Assembly: GCF_001677885.1 (NCBI RefSeq)
Contig: NZ_LOCQ01000061.1
Span: 1-64,000, forward strand
Length of the DNA: 64,000 nt
Reading direction: 5' to 3'
DNA from: Janthinobacterium psychrotolerans
Lineage (GTDB): Bacteria > Pseudomonadota > Gammaproteobacteria > Burkholderiales > Burkholderiaceae_D
Of this stretch, positions 7,748-16,941 are shown piece by piece. A program made the translations under genes and the position numbers. The notes beneath the pieces were generated by a model. That model made no database searches. It was not told the origin of the DNA and saw only the letters and a list, made by a program, of their open reading frames with translations. Numbering within the stretch: position 1 is the stretch's first letter; each line of letters begins with the position of its first letter.

Positions 7748-10126
7748 ATGCGTCTGGCATTTCCCCTGCTCCTGTCGGCCCTTGCCGGCACCCTCGCCCA
7801 CGCCGCTCCTGCCACTGCCCCGACACCGATTACGCTGGACCAGGCTATGGCCGATCCCGACTGGATCGGCACGCCCGTCGAAACGGCGTGGTGGGGCTGG
7901 AATGGCCAGGTCTATTACAAGCAAAAACGCCTCGGTTCTCCTTTGCGCGACATCTACCAGCTGGCCGGCGCCGGCGCCGCGCTCAATAGCGGCAAGCCGG
8001 TGGCCGACGCGCAGCTGGCCAATCTCGATGGCGAGCAGATGGTCTACCAGCGCGATGGCAAGCGCGCCATCGTGCTGCGCAACGGCGACCTGTTCGAACG
8101 CGACATCAAAAGCGGCGTGCTGACGCAGATCACGCGCGGCGTGCCGGCCATCAGCGACCCGCAGTATTCCAGCGACGGCGGCGCGGTGCAGTACCGCAGC
8201 GGCGACGACTGGTACAGCTGGAACCGGCTCGACCGCCTGAGCGCGCCGGTGGCGCTGCTGCGCGCCGCCAAGGACCCGGACGCCAAACCCGAGGCGGACG
8301 CGCAGCGAGAACTGCAGCTGCGCCTGATCGTCAACCTGGCGCGCCAGAAAGAAAACCGCGACACCAGCCTGGCGCGCCGCAAGGAAGAGCGCCGCCTGGA
8401 CGCCACGCGCGCGCCGGAACCGATTTATTTGGGAGACAAGGTCACGATCTCAGGCAGCGTGCTGTCGCCGGACGGCCGCTGGCTGCTGTTCGTCACGCAG
8501 GACAAGGGCGCCGAAAAGGGCAAACTGGGCAAGCTGGCGCGCTACGTGACCGAGACCGGCTACCCGGAAGCGGACGATGAACGCACGCGCGTGGGCCGCA
8601 ACATGCCGATCGCGCAAACCTTGAGACTGGCCGACCTGCGCACCGGCGCCGTGCGCGAGATCGGCTTCGACACCCTGCCCGGCATCGCCACCGATCCGCT
8701 GGCCGCCTTGCGCGCCGAGCAGAAGCTTCCGCCGTTAAAGGGCAACCGCCTGGTACGCGTGGACGCCCTGCGCGACGGCATCGTCTGGAGCGCCGACGGC
8801 ACGCAGGCGGCAGTGCGCGTGCGCGCCGTCGACAACAAGGACCGCTGGCTGGCCACCGTCGATCTGGCCAACGCCGCCCTGGTGCCGGCGCACCACATCA
8901 GCGATGCGGCCTGGGTCAACCGCCGCGCCGACGAATTCGGCTGGCTGCCCGACAACGCCACCTTGTGGTACTTGTCCGAGGAAAGCGGCTACGCCCATTT
9001 GTACGCGAAGACCGGCGCCGCACCGGCGCGCGCCCTCACCCATGGCAACTGGGAAGTGAGCAACGTGGAATGGACGCGCGACGGCGCGCGCGCCTATTTC
9101 CTGTGCAACCCGCAGCAGCCGGGCACCTATGAAGTCTGCGCCTCGAGCGCGAAAGACGGCGGCGCGCGCGAGGTGACCTCATTGAAAGGCGTGGAGAGCT
9201 TCGCCCTGTCGCCGGACGCCGGCAAGCTGCTGGTGCGCTATTCGGCAAGCTACCTGCCGGCGCAGCTGGCCACCGTGCCCGTATCGAGCGGCAAGGCGAA
9301 CCTGCTGACCGATACCCGCAGCGACGCCTTCAAGGCGCGCAACTGGGTCATGCCGCAACTGGTGCAAGTGCCGTCCACGCACGGTGCGGCGCCGATCTGG
9401 GCCAAGCTGTATCGCCCGGCGCAGCTGGAAGCGGGCAAGCAGTACCCCATCGTGATGTTTGCCCACGGCGCCGGCTACCTGCAGAACGTGACCGAGCGCT
9501 ACCCGGTGTATTTCCGCGAGCAGATGTTCCACAACCTGCTGGTTGAACAGGGTTACATCGTGCTCGATGTCGACTACCGCGCCTCGATGGGCTATGGCAG
9601 CGCCTGGCGCACCGCCATCTACCGCCAGATGGGCCACCCGGAACTGGAGGACTTCATCGATGGCGCCCACTGGCTGGCGGCACAGCACCAGGGCGACCTG
9701 AAAAACGTCGGCATCTACGGCGGCAGCTATGGCGGCTTCATGAGCCTGATGGCCCTGATGCGCGCGCCCGAGCTGTTCAAGTCCGGCGCCGCGCTGCGCC
9801 CCGTGACCGACTGGACGACGTATAACCACGAATACACGGCCAATATCCTGAACACGCCCGAAGTCGATCCGCAAGCCTATAAAATCTCGTCGCCGATCGA
9901 ATACGCCGAGCAGCTGAAAGGCAACCTGCTGATCGCGCACGGCATGATCGACGACAACGTGTTCTACCAGGACTCGGTACGCCTGTCGCAGCGCTTGATC
10001 GAGCTGAAAAAGGACAACTGGGAAATGGCCAGCTACCCGATGGAACGCCATGGCTTCGTGCAGCCGGAAGCGTGGTATGACGAGTATCGCCGGATTTATC
10101 AGCTGTTCCAGCGGACGTTGAAATAA
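7748..10126 (+). CDS. S9 family prolyl oligopeptidase / dipeptidyl peptidase IV-like
   Basis: A 792-residue secreted serine peptidase. A signal peptide (MRLAFPLLLSALAGTLAHA) is followed by a beta-propeller region (about 50-520) with repeated Asp-Gly-Lys/Arg blade motifs, then an alpha/beta-hydrolase domain. The catalytic triad is visible: Ser660 in YGGSYGGFM, Asp at 735-736 in MIDDNVFYQ, His768 in MERHGF. Length and order fit the DPP IV (S9B) branch that removes X-Pro dipeptides from peptide N-termini, probably in the periplasm. It is transcribed divergently from the DUF3300 gene across a 232-bp gap. No ribosome site stands out. Confidence 0.93.
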   Translation: MRLAFPLLLSALAGTLAHAAPATAPTPITLDQAMADPDWIGTPVETAWWGWNGQVYYKQKRLGSPLRDIYQLAGAGAALNSGKPVADAQLANLDGEQMVYQRDGKRAIVLRNGDLFERDIKSGVLTQITRGVPAISDPQYSSDGGAVQYRSGDDWYSWNRLDRLSAPVALLRAAKDPDAKPEADAQRELQLRLIVNLARQKENRDTSLARRKEERRLDATRAPEPIYLGDKVTISGSVLSPDGRWLLFVTQDKGAEKGKLGKLARYVTETGYPEADDERTRVGRNMPIAQTLRLADLRTGAVREIGFDTLPGIATDPLAALRAEQKLPPLKGNRLVRVDALRDGIVWSADGTQAAVRVRAVDNKDRWLATVDLANAALVPAHHISDAAWVNRRADEFGWLPDNATLWYLSEESGYAHLYAKTGAAPARALTHGNWEVSNVEWTRDGARAYFLCNPQQPGTYEVCASSAKDGGAREVTSLKGVESFALSPDAGKLLVRYSASYLPAQLATVPVSSGKANLLTDTRSDAFKARNWVMPQLVQVPSTHGAAPIWAKLYRPAQLEAGKQYPIVMFAHGAGYLQNVTERYPVYFREQMFHNLLVEQGYIVLDVDYRASMGYGSAWRTAIYRQMGHPELEDFIDGAHWLAAQHQGDLKNVGIYGGSYGGFMSLMALMRAPELFKSGAALRPVTDWTTYNHEYTANILNTPEVDPQAYKISSPIEYAEQLKGNLLIAHGMIDDNVFYQDSVRLSQRLIELKKDNWEMASYPMERHGFVQPEAWYDEYRRIYQLFQRTLK

Positions 10127-10145
10127 ACATCGATGGCGGTATCAC

Positions 10146-10242
10146 GTAGGTCGGATTAGCGGCGAAGCGGCGTAATCCGACAACACCGCTGGCGCCAACA
10201 ATGTTGTCGGGTTACGGTCTTTCGGACCTGACCCGACCTGCG
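10146..10242. repeat. REP-like palindromic pair, locus 1
   Basis: Two inverted units lie back to back: gtaggtcggattag...taatccgacaac (10146-10184) and gttgtcgggttac...gacccgacctgcg (about 10203-10242), separated by caacaat. The same core motifs recur at 39571-39617 and 46212-46305. They are typical of dispersed REP/BIME elements mobilised by RAYT-type transposases. Confidence 0.75.
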
Positions 10243-10306
10243 CGAGATTACCTCTACGATGCAAATCACGCTTGCCACGCCATCAACTCTGGCACATCAT
10301 GCAACG

Positions 10307-10726
10307 ATGAAAACCCCTGCCCTCCCCACCCTGCTGCGCGCCGCCTGCGCCAGCCTTTTTGTGCTGGCCGCCACGGCTTGCGGCACCGCCCCCACCGCCA
10401 CGCCGGCACCCGCCCCTGGTGACGCCAAGCTGGCCGAACAGATCAAGGCGATAGTAGGCGACGCCGCCTGCGACGCGCCCAAGCAATGCCAGACCATCGC
10501 CATCGGCGCCAAGGCCTGTGGCGGCCCGGAGCGCTACCTGGCATGGTCAAACAAGAGCAATGACGGCAAGCAATTGACGGCGCTGGCCCGGGCGCAAGCC
10601 GAGGCCAGCCGCAAGCTGCAGCAGGCGGACGGCATGATGTCCGCCTGCGCCATCGTCACCGACCCGGGCGCGACCTGCGAGGCGGGCCGCTGCGTGCTGA
10701 ACAAGGGTATCGCCCCGGTCATGTAA
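10307..10726 (+). CDS. Hypothetical lipoprotein, Cys-rich
   Basis: A 139-residue protein. The start at 10307 begins a signal sequence (MKTPALPTLLRAACASLFVL) ending in a lipobox-like ATAC, so the mature protein would be lipid-anchored, followed by a Thr/Ala/Pro linker. The mature part has paired Cys (CDAPKQCQTIAIG, ACGG) and a C-terminal CEAGRCVLN, which suggests two or three disulfides in the periplasm. No family was recognised. It lies just after the REP-like repeats and converges with the gene at 10733 with only six bases between stops. Confidence 0.7.
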   Translation: MKTPALPTLLRAACASLFVLAATACGTAPTATPAPAPGDAKLAEQIKAIVGDAACDAPKQCQTIAIGAKACGGPERYLAWSNKSNDGKQLTALARAQAEASRKLQQADGMMSACAIVTDPGATCEAGRCVLNKGIAPVM

Positions 10727-10732
10727 AGCGCG

Positions 10733-11503
10733 TCAGGACTGCAGCTGCAAGGTCTTGACGAGTTTGGTTTCCACTTTCTCGCCCGCGCCCGAGATCGCGT
10801 GCCGACTTTCCTTGCGCAGCAACAGCAGATGGTCGCCAGAAACGCCATACTGGCGCGTCTCGTCCGTCTTCTGCGCGAAGCTGACCACCACGAAGGCGCG
10901 CCCGCTGACATCGACGCGGAAACTGCTGCCCAGCGGCGTGCCATCGGCCGCGATCCACACATCGATGCCGCCATCGAACTTTTTCACATACTTGCGGTCT
11001 TTTTCGGGCACCTTGTCGATCGACAAGCTAAAGCTCAGCTTGCGCGCCGGCTTGCCCTTGTAGCTGTCCATCTTTTCGCCGCTGAACACCGCCTCGTCAA
11101 GCTCGCGCGACAAGGCGCCCGCCGCCGATACCATGGCGCGCAGCTCCGTCCCCTTCAGCTCGCCCAGCGCGAAGTCGGTCGAGGTCTTCGCCTTCGGGTC
11201 TTTCACTTTCGCGCGCTGCTCGGCCTCCACTTTCGCCAGCAACTCCTTGCTGTACAACACCTGCAATCCCGCCACGCCGCTGTCGACCACCACGCTGGCC
11301 TGGCCGCTATCCTCCTCGGCGTCCTTGCCCTCGCCTTCCCGGCGCCAGGTGGATGAGTCCACCTGCGCTTTCACGGGCGACTGCCCCTGCAGCCTGGCAA
11401 GTGCCGCTTTCATATCGGCCAGCCCATCGGCCCGCGCCGTGCCGCAAACCATACTCAACAGCCCGGCCGCAGCCAGGCATCGCACACCACAGCGTAACTG
11501 CAT
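10733..11503 (-). CDS. Secreted protein of unknown function
   Basis: A 256-residue protein with a signal peptide (about 1-25, LAAAGLLSMVCGTARA). The mature part begins with an Ala/Leu-rich helix (ADMKAALARLQGQ) and continues into a mostly charged region with alternating strands (KLSFSLSIDKVPEKDRKYVK, GGIDVWIAADGTPLGS). The beta-rich second half resembles periplasmic lipid- or polysaccharide-binding scaffolds only in general form. No motif or family was recognised. It is transcribed away from the tRNA-Phe gene, with 119 bp between its start and the tRNA. Confidence 0.75.
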   Translation of the reverse strand: MQLRCGVRCLAAAGLLSMVCGTARADGLADMKAALARLQGQSPVKAQVDSSTWRREGEGKDAEEDSGQASVVVDSGVAGLQVLYSKELLAKVEAEQRAKVKDPKAKTSTDFALGELKGTELRAMVSAAGALSRELDEAVFSGEKMDSYKGKPARKLSFSLSIDKVPEKDRKYVKKFDGGIDVWIAADGTPLGSSFRVDVSGRAFVVVSFAQKTDETRQYGVSGDHLLLLRKESRHAISGAGEKVETKLVKTLQLQS

Positions 11504-11622
11504 CGTCGCATCCCTTCAGGTCGTACAAGGATGCCAAAACACCATGTTTTGGCCATCTGTTGCATTTGAACACAGGATGCACTGGTCAGGTAGAAACTCT
11601 TTCTGCTATAATTCGCCGCCTT

Positions 11623-11698
11623 GGCCTGGTAGCTCAGTCGGTAGAGCAGAGGATTGAAAATCCTTGTGTCGGTGGTTCGATTCCGCCCCGGGCCACCA
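11623..11698 (+). tRNA. tRNA-Phe (anticodon GAA)
   Basis: A 76-nt cloverleaf with encoded CCA. The acceptor stem GGCCTGG pairs with CCGGGCC, the D-arm contains AGCTCAGTCGGTAGAGC, the anticodon loop TTGAAAA gives GAA, and the T-loop is GGTTCGATTCC. Its 3' half is duplicated at 18821-18868, and the DNA between differs in composition, so this gene is the integration site of the island. Confidence 0.97.
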
Positions 11699-11714
11699 AG
11701 AATAAAGTTCACAA

Positions 11715-11743
11715 AACGCCAACCCATGCAGGTTGGCGTTTTT
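11715..11743 (+). terminator. Intrinsic terminator after tRNA-Phe
   Basis: A perfect 10-bp stem (aacgccaacc / ggttggcgtt) with a six-base loop is followed by a T-run. A diverged copy occurs at 18892-18918 beyond the second tRNA half. Confidence 0.85.
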
Positions 11744-11852
11744 GTTTCCGATCAGCGAATTTCTTGTCTCCGGTATATTTCCGGTCAGCTGGGGTTTAGA
11801 GTGTGGTGAACAGTCGGAATGAGCGTACTCTGAAGTAGACTGCTTCGATCTA

Positions 11853-13166
11853 ATGGCGTACAACGAGACTACACGAATGCTAGCTGAAAACAGGGAATTT
11901 AATGATTGGGTTAACGGGTGGACAACTCCCGCTCCCAGCACTTATCAACGGAGCGACTCCCTTGCATTTCAGCGGTGGTTTAAGTTCAAGGAAGCATTTT
12001 CTCCCTCGCTAGTCAAAGACGTAATAGAGTCTTTACCGCAGAGACCCGTTCGCATACTTGATTGCTTTGGCGGATCCGGCACAACAGCTGTAGTGGCCGC
12101 AATGCTCGGAATCGATTCAACTCTGATTGAAGTCAATCCGTTCTTGGCTGATTTGATCGAAGCAAAGCTAGGTTCTTACGAGGACTTCGATATCCCGACT
12201 GAAGCGCTTGCAGTTCTGGCTGCGTCAGAGCAAGTATTGGTTCCTGTGGAAAAGCTGCGCGGGCGGCTTCCCCCAACTTTTCTTGAGCCCGGCAAGAAGG
12301 AACGCTGGATCTTCGGTAAAGAGGCAGCAGTTGCAATAGAGCAGCTTAGAACTGCTATTCTAGACGTCCAGGCTCTCGCACTCCAGCGACTTTTTCGCGT
12401 CGCTCTTGGCTCTGTTTTGATCGATGCAAGCAATGTTCGTATCGATGGTAAGGCGCGACGATACAAAACAAACTGGAAAACACGACGTATCGAAGCCACG
12501 GCAATTCGACAGCTTTTCGTCGACATGGTGGCTCGGATGGTGGAAGATATCGCGCGATTTCCTTCTAAGAACGGGGACAACGAGATCTTGCGCGGTGACT
12601 CACGTGAAGTGCTGAAAAGCCTCCCTGCGAAAACGATCGATCTCGCTATTTTTTCTCCGCCTTACCCAAACTCATTCGACTATACGGATATCTACAATGT
12701 CGAATTATGGATGCTGGGGTATTTCGACGTAGCTGCCGACAACACTAAACTTCGACTTCAGACTCTCAGATCACATGTTCAAGTAAAGTGGGAATCTCCA
12801 ATATCTTTGCTTGGAAGTAAAACACTTGACTCAACACTAGAACTACTCCGCGCCAAGGCATCTCAGCTTTGGGATAAGAGGCTTCCAGAGATGGTGTTTG
12901 CGTATTTTTGCGATCTTGACGAAATAGTACGAGGGATTGTCAAAACACTAAATTCCGATGGCCACATTGCGATCATCGTGGGAAATTCGGCATACGCTGG
13001 GATAACAGTGGATTCGAGCGAGATCCTTAAAGAGATCGCCCATCACCATGGACTTATTGTCAAAAAATGTGAGTCGGTTCGTGTGATGCGCACTTCCTCA
13101 CAACAAACAGCCGGTACCAAAGAACTCGACGAATGGCTTATCTTACTTGCCTTCGCAGTCCATTGA
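11853..13166 (+). CDS. DNA methyltransferase with SPPY motif
   Basis: A 437-residue SAM-dependent DNA methyltransferase. The SAM-binding motif I is F72-GGSGT after RILDC; the catalytic motif IV is S268-PPY in DLAIFSPPYPNSFDY, preceded by a GDSREVLKSLP block typical of this group. SPPY is usual for N4-cytosine enzymes and for some N6-adenine enzymes. Motif I lies before motif IV, separated by nearly 200 residues that may hold target recognition. It is the only plus-strand gene of the island and its 3' end overlaps that of the nuclease gene by 24 bp. Its likely role is to protect self DNA from the neighbouring nuclease. No clear ribosome site precedes the ATG. Confidence 0.88.
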   Translation: MAYNETTRMLAENREFNDWVNGWTTPAPSTYQRSDSLAFQRWFKFKEAFSPSLVKDVIESLPQRPVRILDCFGGSGTTAVVAAMLGIDSTLIEVNPFLADLIEAKLGSYEDFDIPTEALAVLAASEQVLVPVEKLRGRLPPTFLEPGKKERWIFGKEAAVAIEQLRTAILDVQALALQRLFRVALGSVLIDASNVRIDGKARRYKTNWKTRRIEATAIRQLFVDMVARMVEDIARFPSKNGDNEILRGDSREVLKSLPAKTIDLAIFSPPYPNSFDYTDIYNVELWMLGYFDVAADNTKLRLQTLRSHVQVKWESPISLLGSKTLDSTLELLRAKASQLWDKRLPEMVFAYFCDLDEIVRGIVKTLNSDGHIAIIVGNSAYAGITVDSSEILKEIAHHHGLIVKKCESVRVMRTSSQQTAGTKELDEWLILLAFAVH

Positions 13167-14195
13167 TGCCAGCACAGCGTGTCTAACCGAAGTGGCATTG
13201 GGATAGACTTTATAGGGCCGCAGCTTTACATTATTGGTAACGCAATCGACCCTAGCTTGCACAAATACCTCATCCAGCATGTCTCGTCTCATGTCGTAAG
13301 TACAGATATATTTATTGGTAGCATCCTGAAAGTACGTAGTAGCCTGAACAACTCCTCCCACCAAGTGCGCAATTGTCGTGCTCGAAGACACCGCTATTCC
13401 AGTAGATCCATACTGTCTGATCGCCTTTAGCTCCAAGACCACCTTCCCCGCCTCTTTCGAACTGCCTGGTAAAATCAAGATATCAATTCGGCCAGGCGCG
13501 ACTTTAGTTTCGGACAGAATCACGTAATTTTTGAATACCGCACGCAATGCTATAAGTAAAAATTTCTGTATTGTTACCTCCGCTTCTTTAATCGGCCAAT
13601 ATTTTGAGGCGTCGGTCCATAATTCGGATCGTAACTCATCGCATGGCAAATTCGTCGCTGCGAATGAATCGAGCTCGGCAGTAAGAACCTCGTCCGACAT
13701 TGGCGAGCCATCGTGGGAAGCAGGGATCAATACTCCGTGATCGTCCGCATGCTTTATTCCCCTTGGGAGAAATAGTATTCCGTCGTCAACAAGCCCAACT
13801 ACAATCGTTGGCAGTTCATCAAGGCCGGCAGTTTCTACGGCTTTGCAGTTGAGTTGATGTTCCTCGCCTGTAGCAGGTAACTTCCAACCGTTTCCTGTAG
13901 GAGAACGGCCGACCAAATATACTCCGCATTCTGGGCGATTTGAATACATGCCAAGCTGAAAAATTTTGGCACAGCTTTTTTCCATTCCAATTACGCTTGG
14001 AGTTTTGCAAAAAACGAGCATGATAGGAGCCGGTGTGGAGGCGGTAGGTTTCCAACTTTCGAAGCTTCGATGCCACCTCTGGTCCCAAGGCACTGGATCC
14101 GCATCAGATGCAGCGCCTACTCCACTCGCACTAGCGCTATCGAGTAAGGCAAGGTCCACACCACCGAACTTAACGTCGAAATCATCAATACTCAT
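13143..14195 (-). CDS. PD-(D/E)XK nuclease, effector of the ABC operon
   Basis: A 350-residue protein. The C-terminal half has the restriction-endonuclease fold pattern: a helix with Glu206 (KEAEVTIQKFL), then D238 in GRIDILIL, and E255-L-K257 in KVVLELKAIRQYG, which gives a D...ExK metal site. The N-terminal half (about 1-190) is unrecognised and may bind the partner proteins or DNA. It is the last gene of a coupled operon: its ATG overlaps the stop of the middle component (ATGA). It converges with the methyltransferase. Together these point to a DNA-cutting effector in a defence system. The fold call is good, the substrate unknown. Confidence 0.78.
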   Translation of the reverse strand: MSIDDFDVKFGGVDLALLDSASASGVGAASDADPVPWDQRWHRSFESWKPTASTPAPIMLVFCKTPSVIGMEKSCAKIFQLGMYSNRPECGVYLVGRSPTGNGWKLPATGEEHQLNCKAVETAGLDELPTIVVGLVDDGILFLPRGIKHADDHGVLIPASHDGSPMSDEVLTAELDSFAATNLPCDELRSELWTDASKYWPIKEAEVTIQKFLLIALRAVFKNYVILSETKVAPGRIDILILPGSSKEAGKVVLELKAIRQYGSTGIAVSSSTTIAHLVGGVVQATTYFQDATNKYICTYDMRRDMLDEVFVQARVDCVTNNVKLRPYKVYPNATSVRHAVLASMDCEGK

Positions 14196-14869
14196 TCAGC
14201 GCCCCCTTCAGCAGAAAACGCTGCGAGGTACCGGTTGTAGATATTTACGCTCACGGATGGATCAGACTCCAGCGATTGGCCTATTTTCTTTGATAATCTG
14301 TCAATCGAATTTGCTGTCGCGTTAGTATTTACCCAGTCACCAAAATCCACTACCTCACCGTTAGCGACAGTTGTATCAGCGTAATTACCGTCTCGGCTCT
14401 TTAGGCTCTCAATGGACAAAGATAGGCGATTTCTCGAATAAGCCATGGCTGCTGATCGCAAAGAGTCCCCAATGCGGGAAAATTCCCGATGCAGTGCACG
14501 GCACTGCGACTCGCAATTCAAGCCACGTGCGGAAATCGAGTACGATACATTCCGTACAGCCTTCGACCTATCGACCACGATGTCGCTTACTATCACAAGC
14601 CCCATTCCAACTAGCCGATCAATTTCCCACAACAGCTCCGGGTAAAGAGGACCATCATTCTCCTTCAGGACCGTAGGATCCAGCGGAGTAACGCCGTAGC
14701 ACTTTGCTACGGCGTTTGCAAGATAGGCCAAGATATTGAAACGTTTCAATTCAATCGGAGAACACCCTACTTCCTCCACGCCCGACAAAAGCGAGAGAAT
14801 CCAAAAACGACGATACAACATTTCATCTCCGCCTCCGATAAAGTTACCCGCTGGTTTGCTTGGATTCAT
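14192..14869 (-). CDS. ABC-three-component middle component (MC)-like protein
   Basis: A 225-residue protein in the position of the middle component of ABC-three-component (ABC-3C) systems. The N-terminal half looks like a winged-helix module: MLYRRFWILSLLSGVEEVG, an aliphatic helix, then a GPLYPELLWEIDRLVGMGLV pattern, which I associate with MC proteins. The C-terminal part is charged and helical. Its start overlaps the ABC ATPase stop (TAATG) and its stop overlaps the nuclease start (ATGA), so the three are translationally coupled. It probably links the ATPase to the effector. The assignment rests on context and pattern, not on a search. Confidence 0.65.
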   Translation of the reverse strand: MNPSKPAGNFIGGGDEMLYRRFWILSLLSGVEEVGCSPIELKRFNILAYLANAVAKCYGVTPLDPTVLKENDGPLYPELLWEIDRLVGMGLVIVSDIVVDRSKAVRNVSYSISARGLNCESQCRALHREFSRIGDSLRSAAMAYSRNRLSLSIESLKSRDGNYADTTVANGEVVDFGDWVNTNATANSIDRLSKKIGQSLESDPSVSVNIYNRYLAAFSAEGGAE

Positions 14870-16941
14870 TATATGCCCGCCATAGCCTTGTCAAACTGGG
14901 TCTGATATTCCGCAGAAAAATCACGCAGAGCGGCACTTTTAGCAGCAAAATCAAGTAGGTTTAATACATTTTTTGACACATCAGTTTCAAGCTTGGTAGA
15001 TGCGCCGTGGCTATCAAGGAGCCCTAGCAAAGCTGGGATCATTTGGCTCCCGTTGAGGTTCGATGACGCAATAATTGTGGAACGCTCGCCCTCTCGTTTA
15101 AGCGCAAAATCATTCAATGCAGCCCCAGCCTTGGGTATAAAAACAGCGTCCAAATTGGCTTCCGGAGTTTCAATGATGAGGGTGCATGCATGCTTTCCGG
15201 AAGACGCGGAAAGCACTGCCATACGGAACGCCAGTTCAATGAATTCCTTTTGAGATTCAGAAACGGAACCGGTGTCTTCACGCGGTGTTCCCGTTTCCCG
15301 AAACACTCCCGATGTCATCAAGACATGGAATTCCGGGAACAATAACGCAACCGGTGAGCTTGACTGTCCGATATTACGTGCGGCAGTACGAAAAGTTAAT
15401 TCACATTTTTCCGCCAAGAAGTGCGCAATAATTCTTTGAAAATCTTCAATTAACTGTTCTTTAAAATCAGCGACATTCGCTGAAATTTCTTCAATGAGAA
15501 CGCGTAACTGCCCCAGCGCGTCATTTTTCTCCATCTTATAATCATCTACAGATTCTTGAAGTAGTTGAAGTCGCTCACGAGAGTTGTTTACGCCACCACT
15601 ACTTACAATTCCTGCCGCCCGCTCGACTACCTCTAACTTCTGCCTGGACGCTCGCAGATCTCGCTCAATTTCATACTTTTCTGCTTGTACCTTAGAATAA
15701 TTTCTAATTGCAGCATTTTCTTCCGCCTCCGCCTTCACTGCAGCAGCTTTGATGCTAGCAGAACGCTGAATCAGGTCGTCCAACTCGTGGCTATTGGCAG
15801 CAGCATCGTCCGATGCCGCAGTCTGCTCTTGTTCAAGAGGATCAGCATCACATAAAGGGCAATGCAATTTTTCGTGAATACGCTTACGGGCCACTTCGAG
15901 ATGTGCAGCATCTACGCTGCCGCAAACAATGCAGCCCCGCAATGCCTCAATCGACGCAATGGCAAACGCCCCGTAATCGCTAAGTTTCGGAAAAATTGAA
16001 GCAAGAAGAGTCTCACGCAGTTCGCGCTCTTTCTGAGATAATTTTTCTGCGTCACTACGTAGCCTAGCAGCGTTATCCCTACATTGAATGCGTTCCACAT
16101 CGTAGGAAGCTAACTGCGTCTCGACACGCTCAGATCGGTAGACTAGGCCGTCAACCTCTGCCCGCAACAACCTCAAATCCTCCGGACTTGCTTGCGCAGA
16201 CTCCCTTTCAAGTCGGGCAAGCTTCTTTTGCTCGCCCGTCAATACCGACTGAATATTCCGGGCTTGGCTATCTGCAGATAAGGCGCTATTGAGAAGGCCT
16301 TTGTAATTGGCCTGAGTAGAATCGGGCAAAAACAGTATTCGAAATACTTCTGTCTGGGCCCATTTATCCCATACTAAAGAACGGCGATCCTCAAGATAAA
16401 AAACGAGATATTTTAATAGCAATACCCAGTCAAAAAAATCATCCAAACCCGCTAAGTTTGCCACTACTGCTTTGTATGTATCTTCAAGTTCAGTATGAAC
16501 TGGCAATGCTGCGCCTGCCTCATCCGGCACAACAGAAACTAACGATAAATCCTTGAGCGACCGGGTGATGGTTATAGTACGATCTCTAAGGCGGAACCGA
16601 AGAGTTGCAGTTGCGCTTGCTGCACGATCTGGAACACGAACCGCAAATACTGAATTGTCAGACTTTGTCAATTTCCGCTGCGCTCCCCCAAGCTCTTCGC
16701 CCTCGCGCAGGTCCCGATCACCGGTAAGCATCCGGTAGAGCAATAGCAAAAGCGTCGTCTTGCCAATCCCGTTAATCCCCAGAATAACGTTGACGCCTGC
16801 TCTGAATTCATGTGATAGGCCGACGGCGTCTTCTTTACCAGGGTAAAGAACGTAGCCATCGACATCAATGTGCTCGATCACGGGAAAATATATTTGGCGC
16901 ACCGACAAGGCTTTTGCGGCGCTAGCATCTGAATTTTGCAT
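14869..16941 (-). CDS. SMC/RecN-like ABC ATPase with zinc-hook coiled coil
   Basis: A 690-residue ABC ATPase. Walker A is at 55-63 (GINGIGKTT). A long coiled coil (about 230-500) is interrupted by two CxxC pairs, C337IVC340 and C361PLC364, as in zinc-hook or rubredoxin-like inserts of SMC/Rad50-type ATPases. The ABC signature region lies at 559-573 (SVSESQKEFIELAF) and Walker B at 588-594 (LIIETPE). Such ATPases bind DNA or nucleoprotein and couple sensing to an effector. It is the first gene of the operon with the middle component and nuclease. Upstream, 176 bp of A+T-rich sequence probably holds the promoter. Similar ATPases occur in ABC-3C defence systems. Confidence 0.87.
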   Translation of the reverse strand: MQNSDASAAKALSVRQIYFPVIEHIDVDGYVLYPGKEDAVGLSHEFRAGVNVILGINGIGKTTLLLLLYRMLTGDRDLREGEELGGAQRKLTKSDNSVFAVRVPDRAASATATLRFRLRDRTITITRSLKDLSLVSVVPDEAGAALPVHTELEDTYKAVVANLAGLDDFFDWVLLLKYLVFYLEDRRSLVWDKWAQTEVFRILFLPDSTQANYKGLLNSALSADSQARNIQSVLTGEQKKLARLERESAQASPEDLRLLRAEVDGLVYRSERVETQLASYDVERIQCRDNAARLRSDAEKLSQKERELRETLLASIFPKLSDYGAFAIASIEALRGCIVCGSVDAAHLEVARKRIHEKLHCPLCDADPLEQEQTAASDDAAANSHELDDLIQRSASIKAAAVKAEAEENAAIRNYSKVQAEKYEIERDLRASRQKLEVVERAAGIVSSGGVNNSRERLQLLQESVDDYKMEKNDALGQLRVLIEEISANVADFKEQLIEDFQRIIAHFLAEKCELTFRTAARNIGQSSSPVALLFPEFHVLMTSGVFRETGTPREDTGSVSESQKEFIELAFRMAVLSASSGKHACTLIIETPEANLDAVFIPKAGAALNDFALKREGERSTIIASSNLNGSQMIPALLGLLDSHGASTKLETDVSKNVLNLLDFAAKSAALRDFSAEYQTQFDKAMAGI

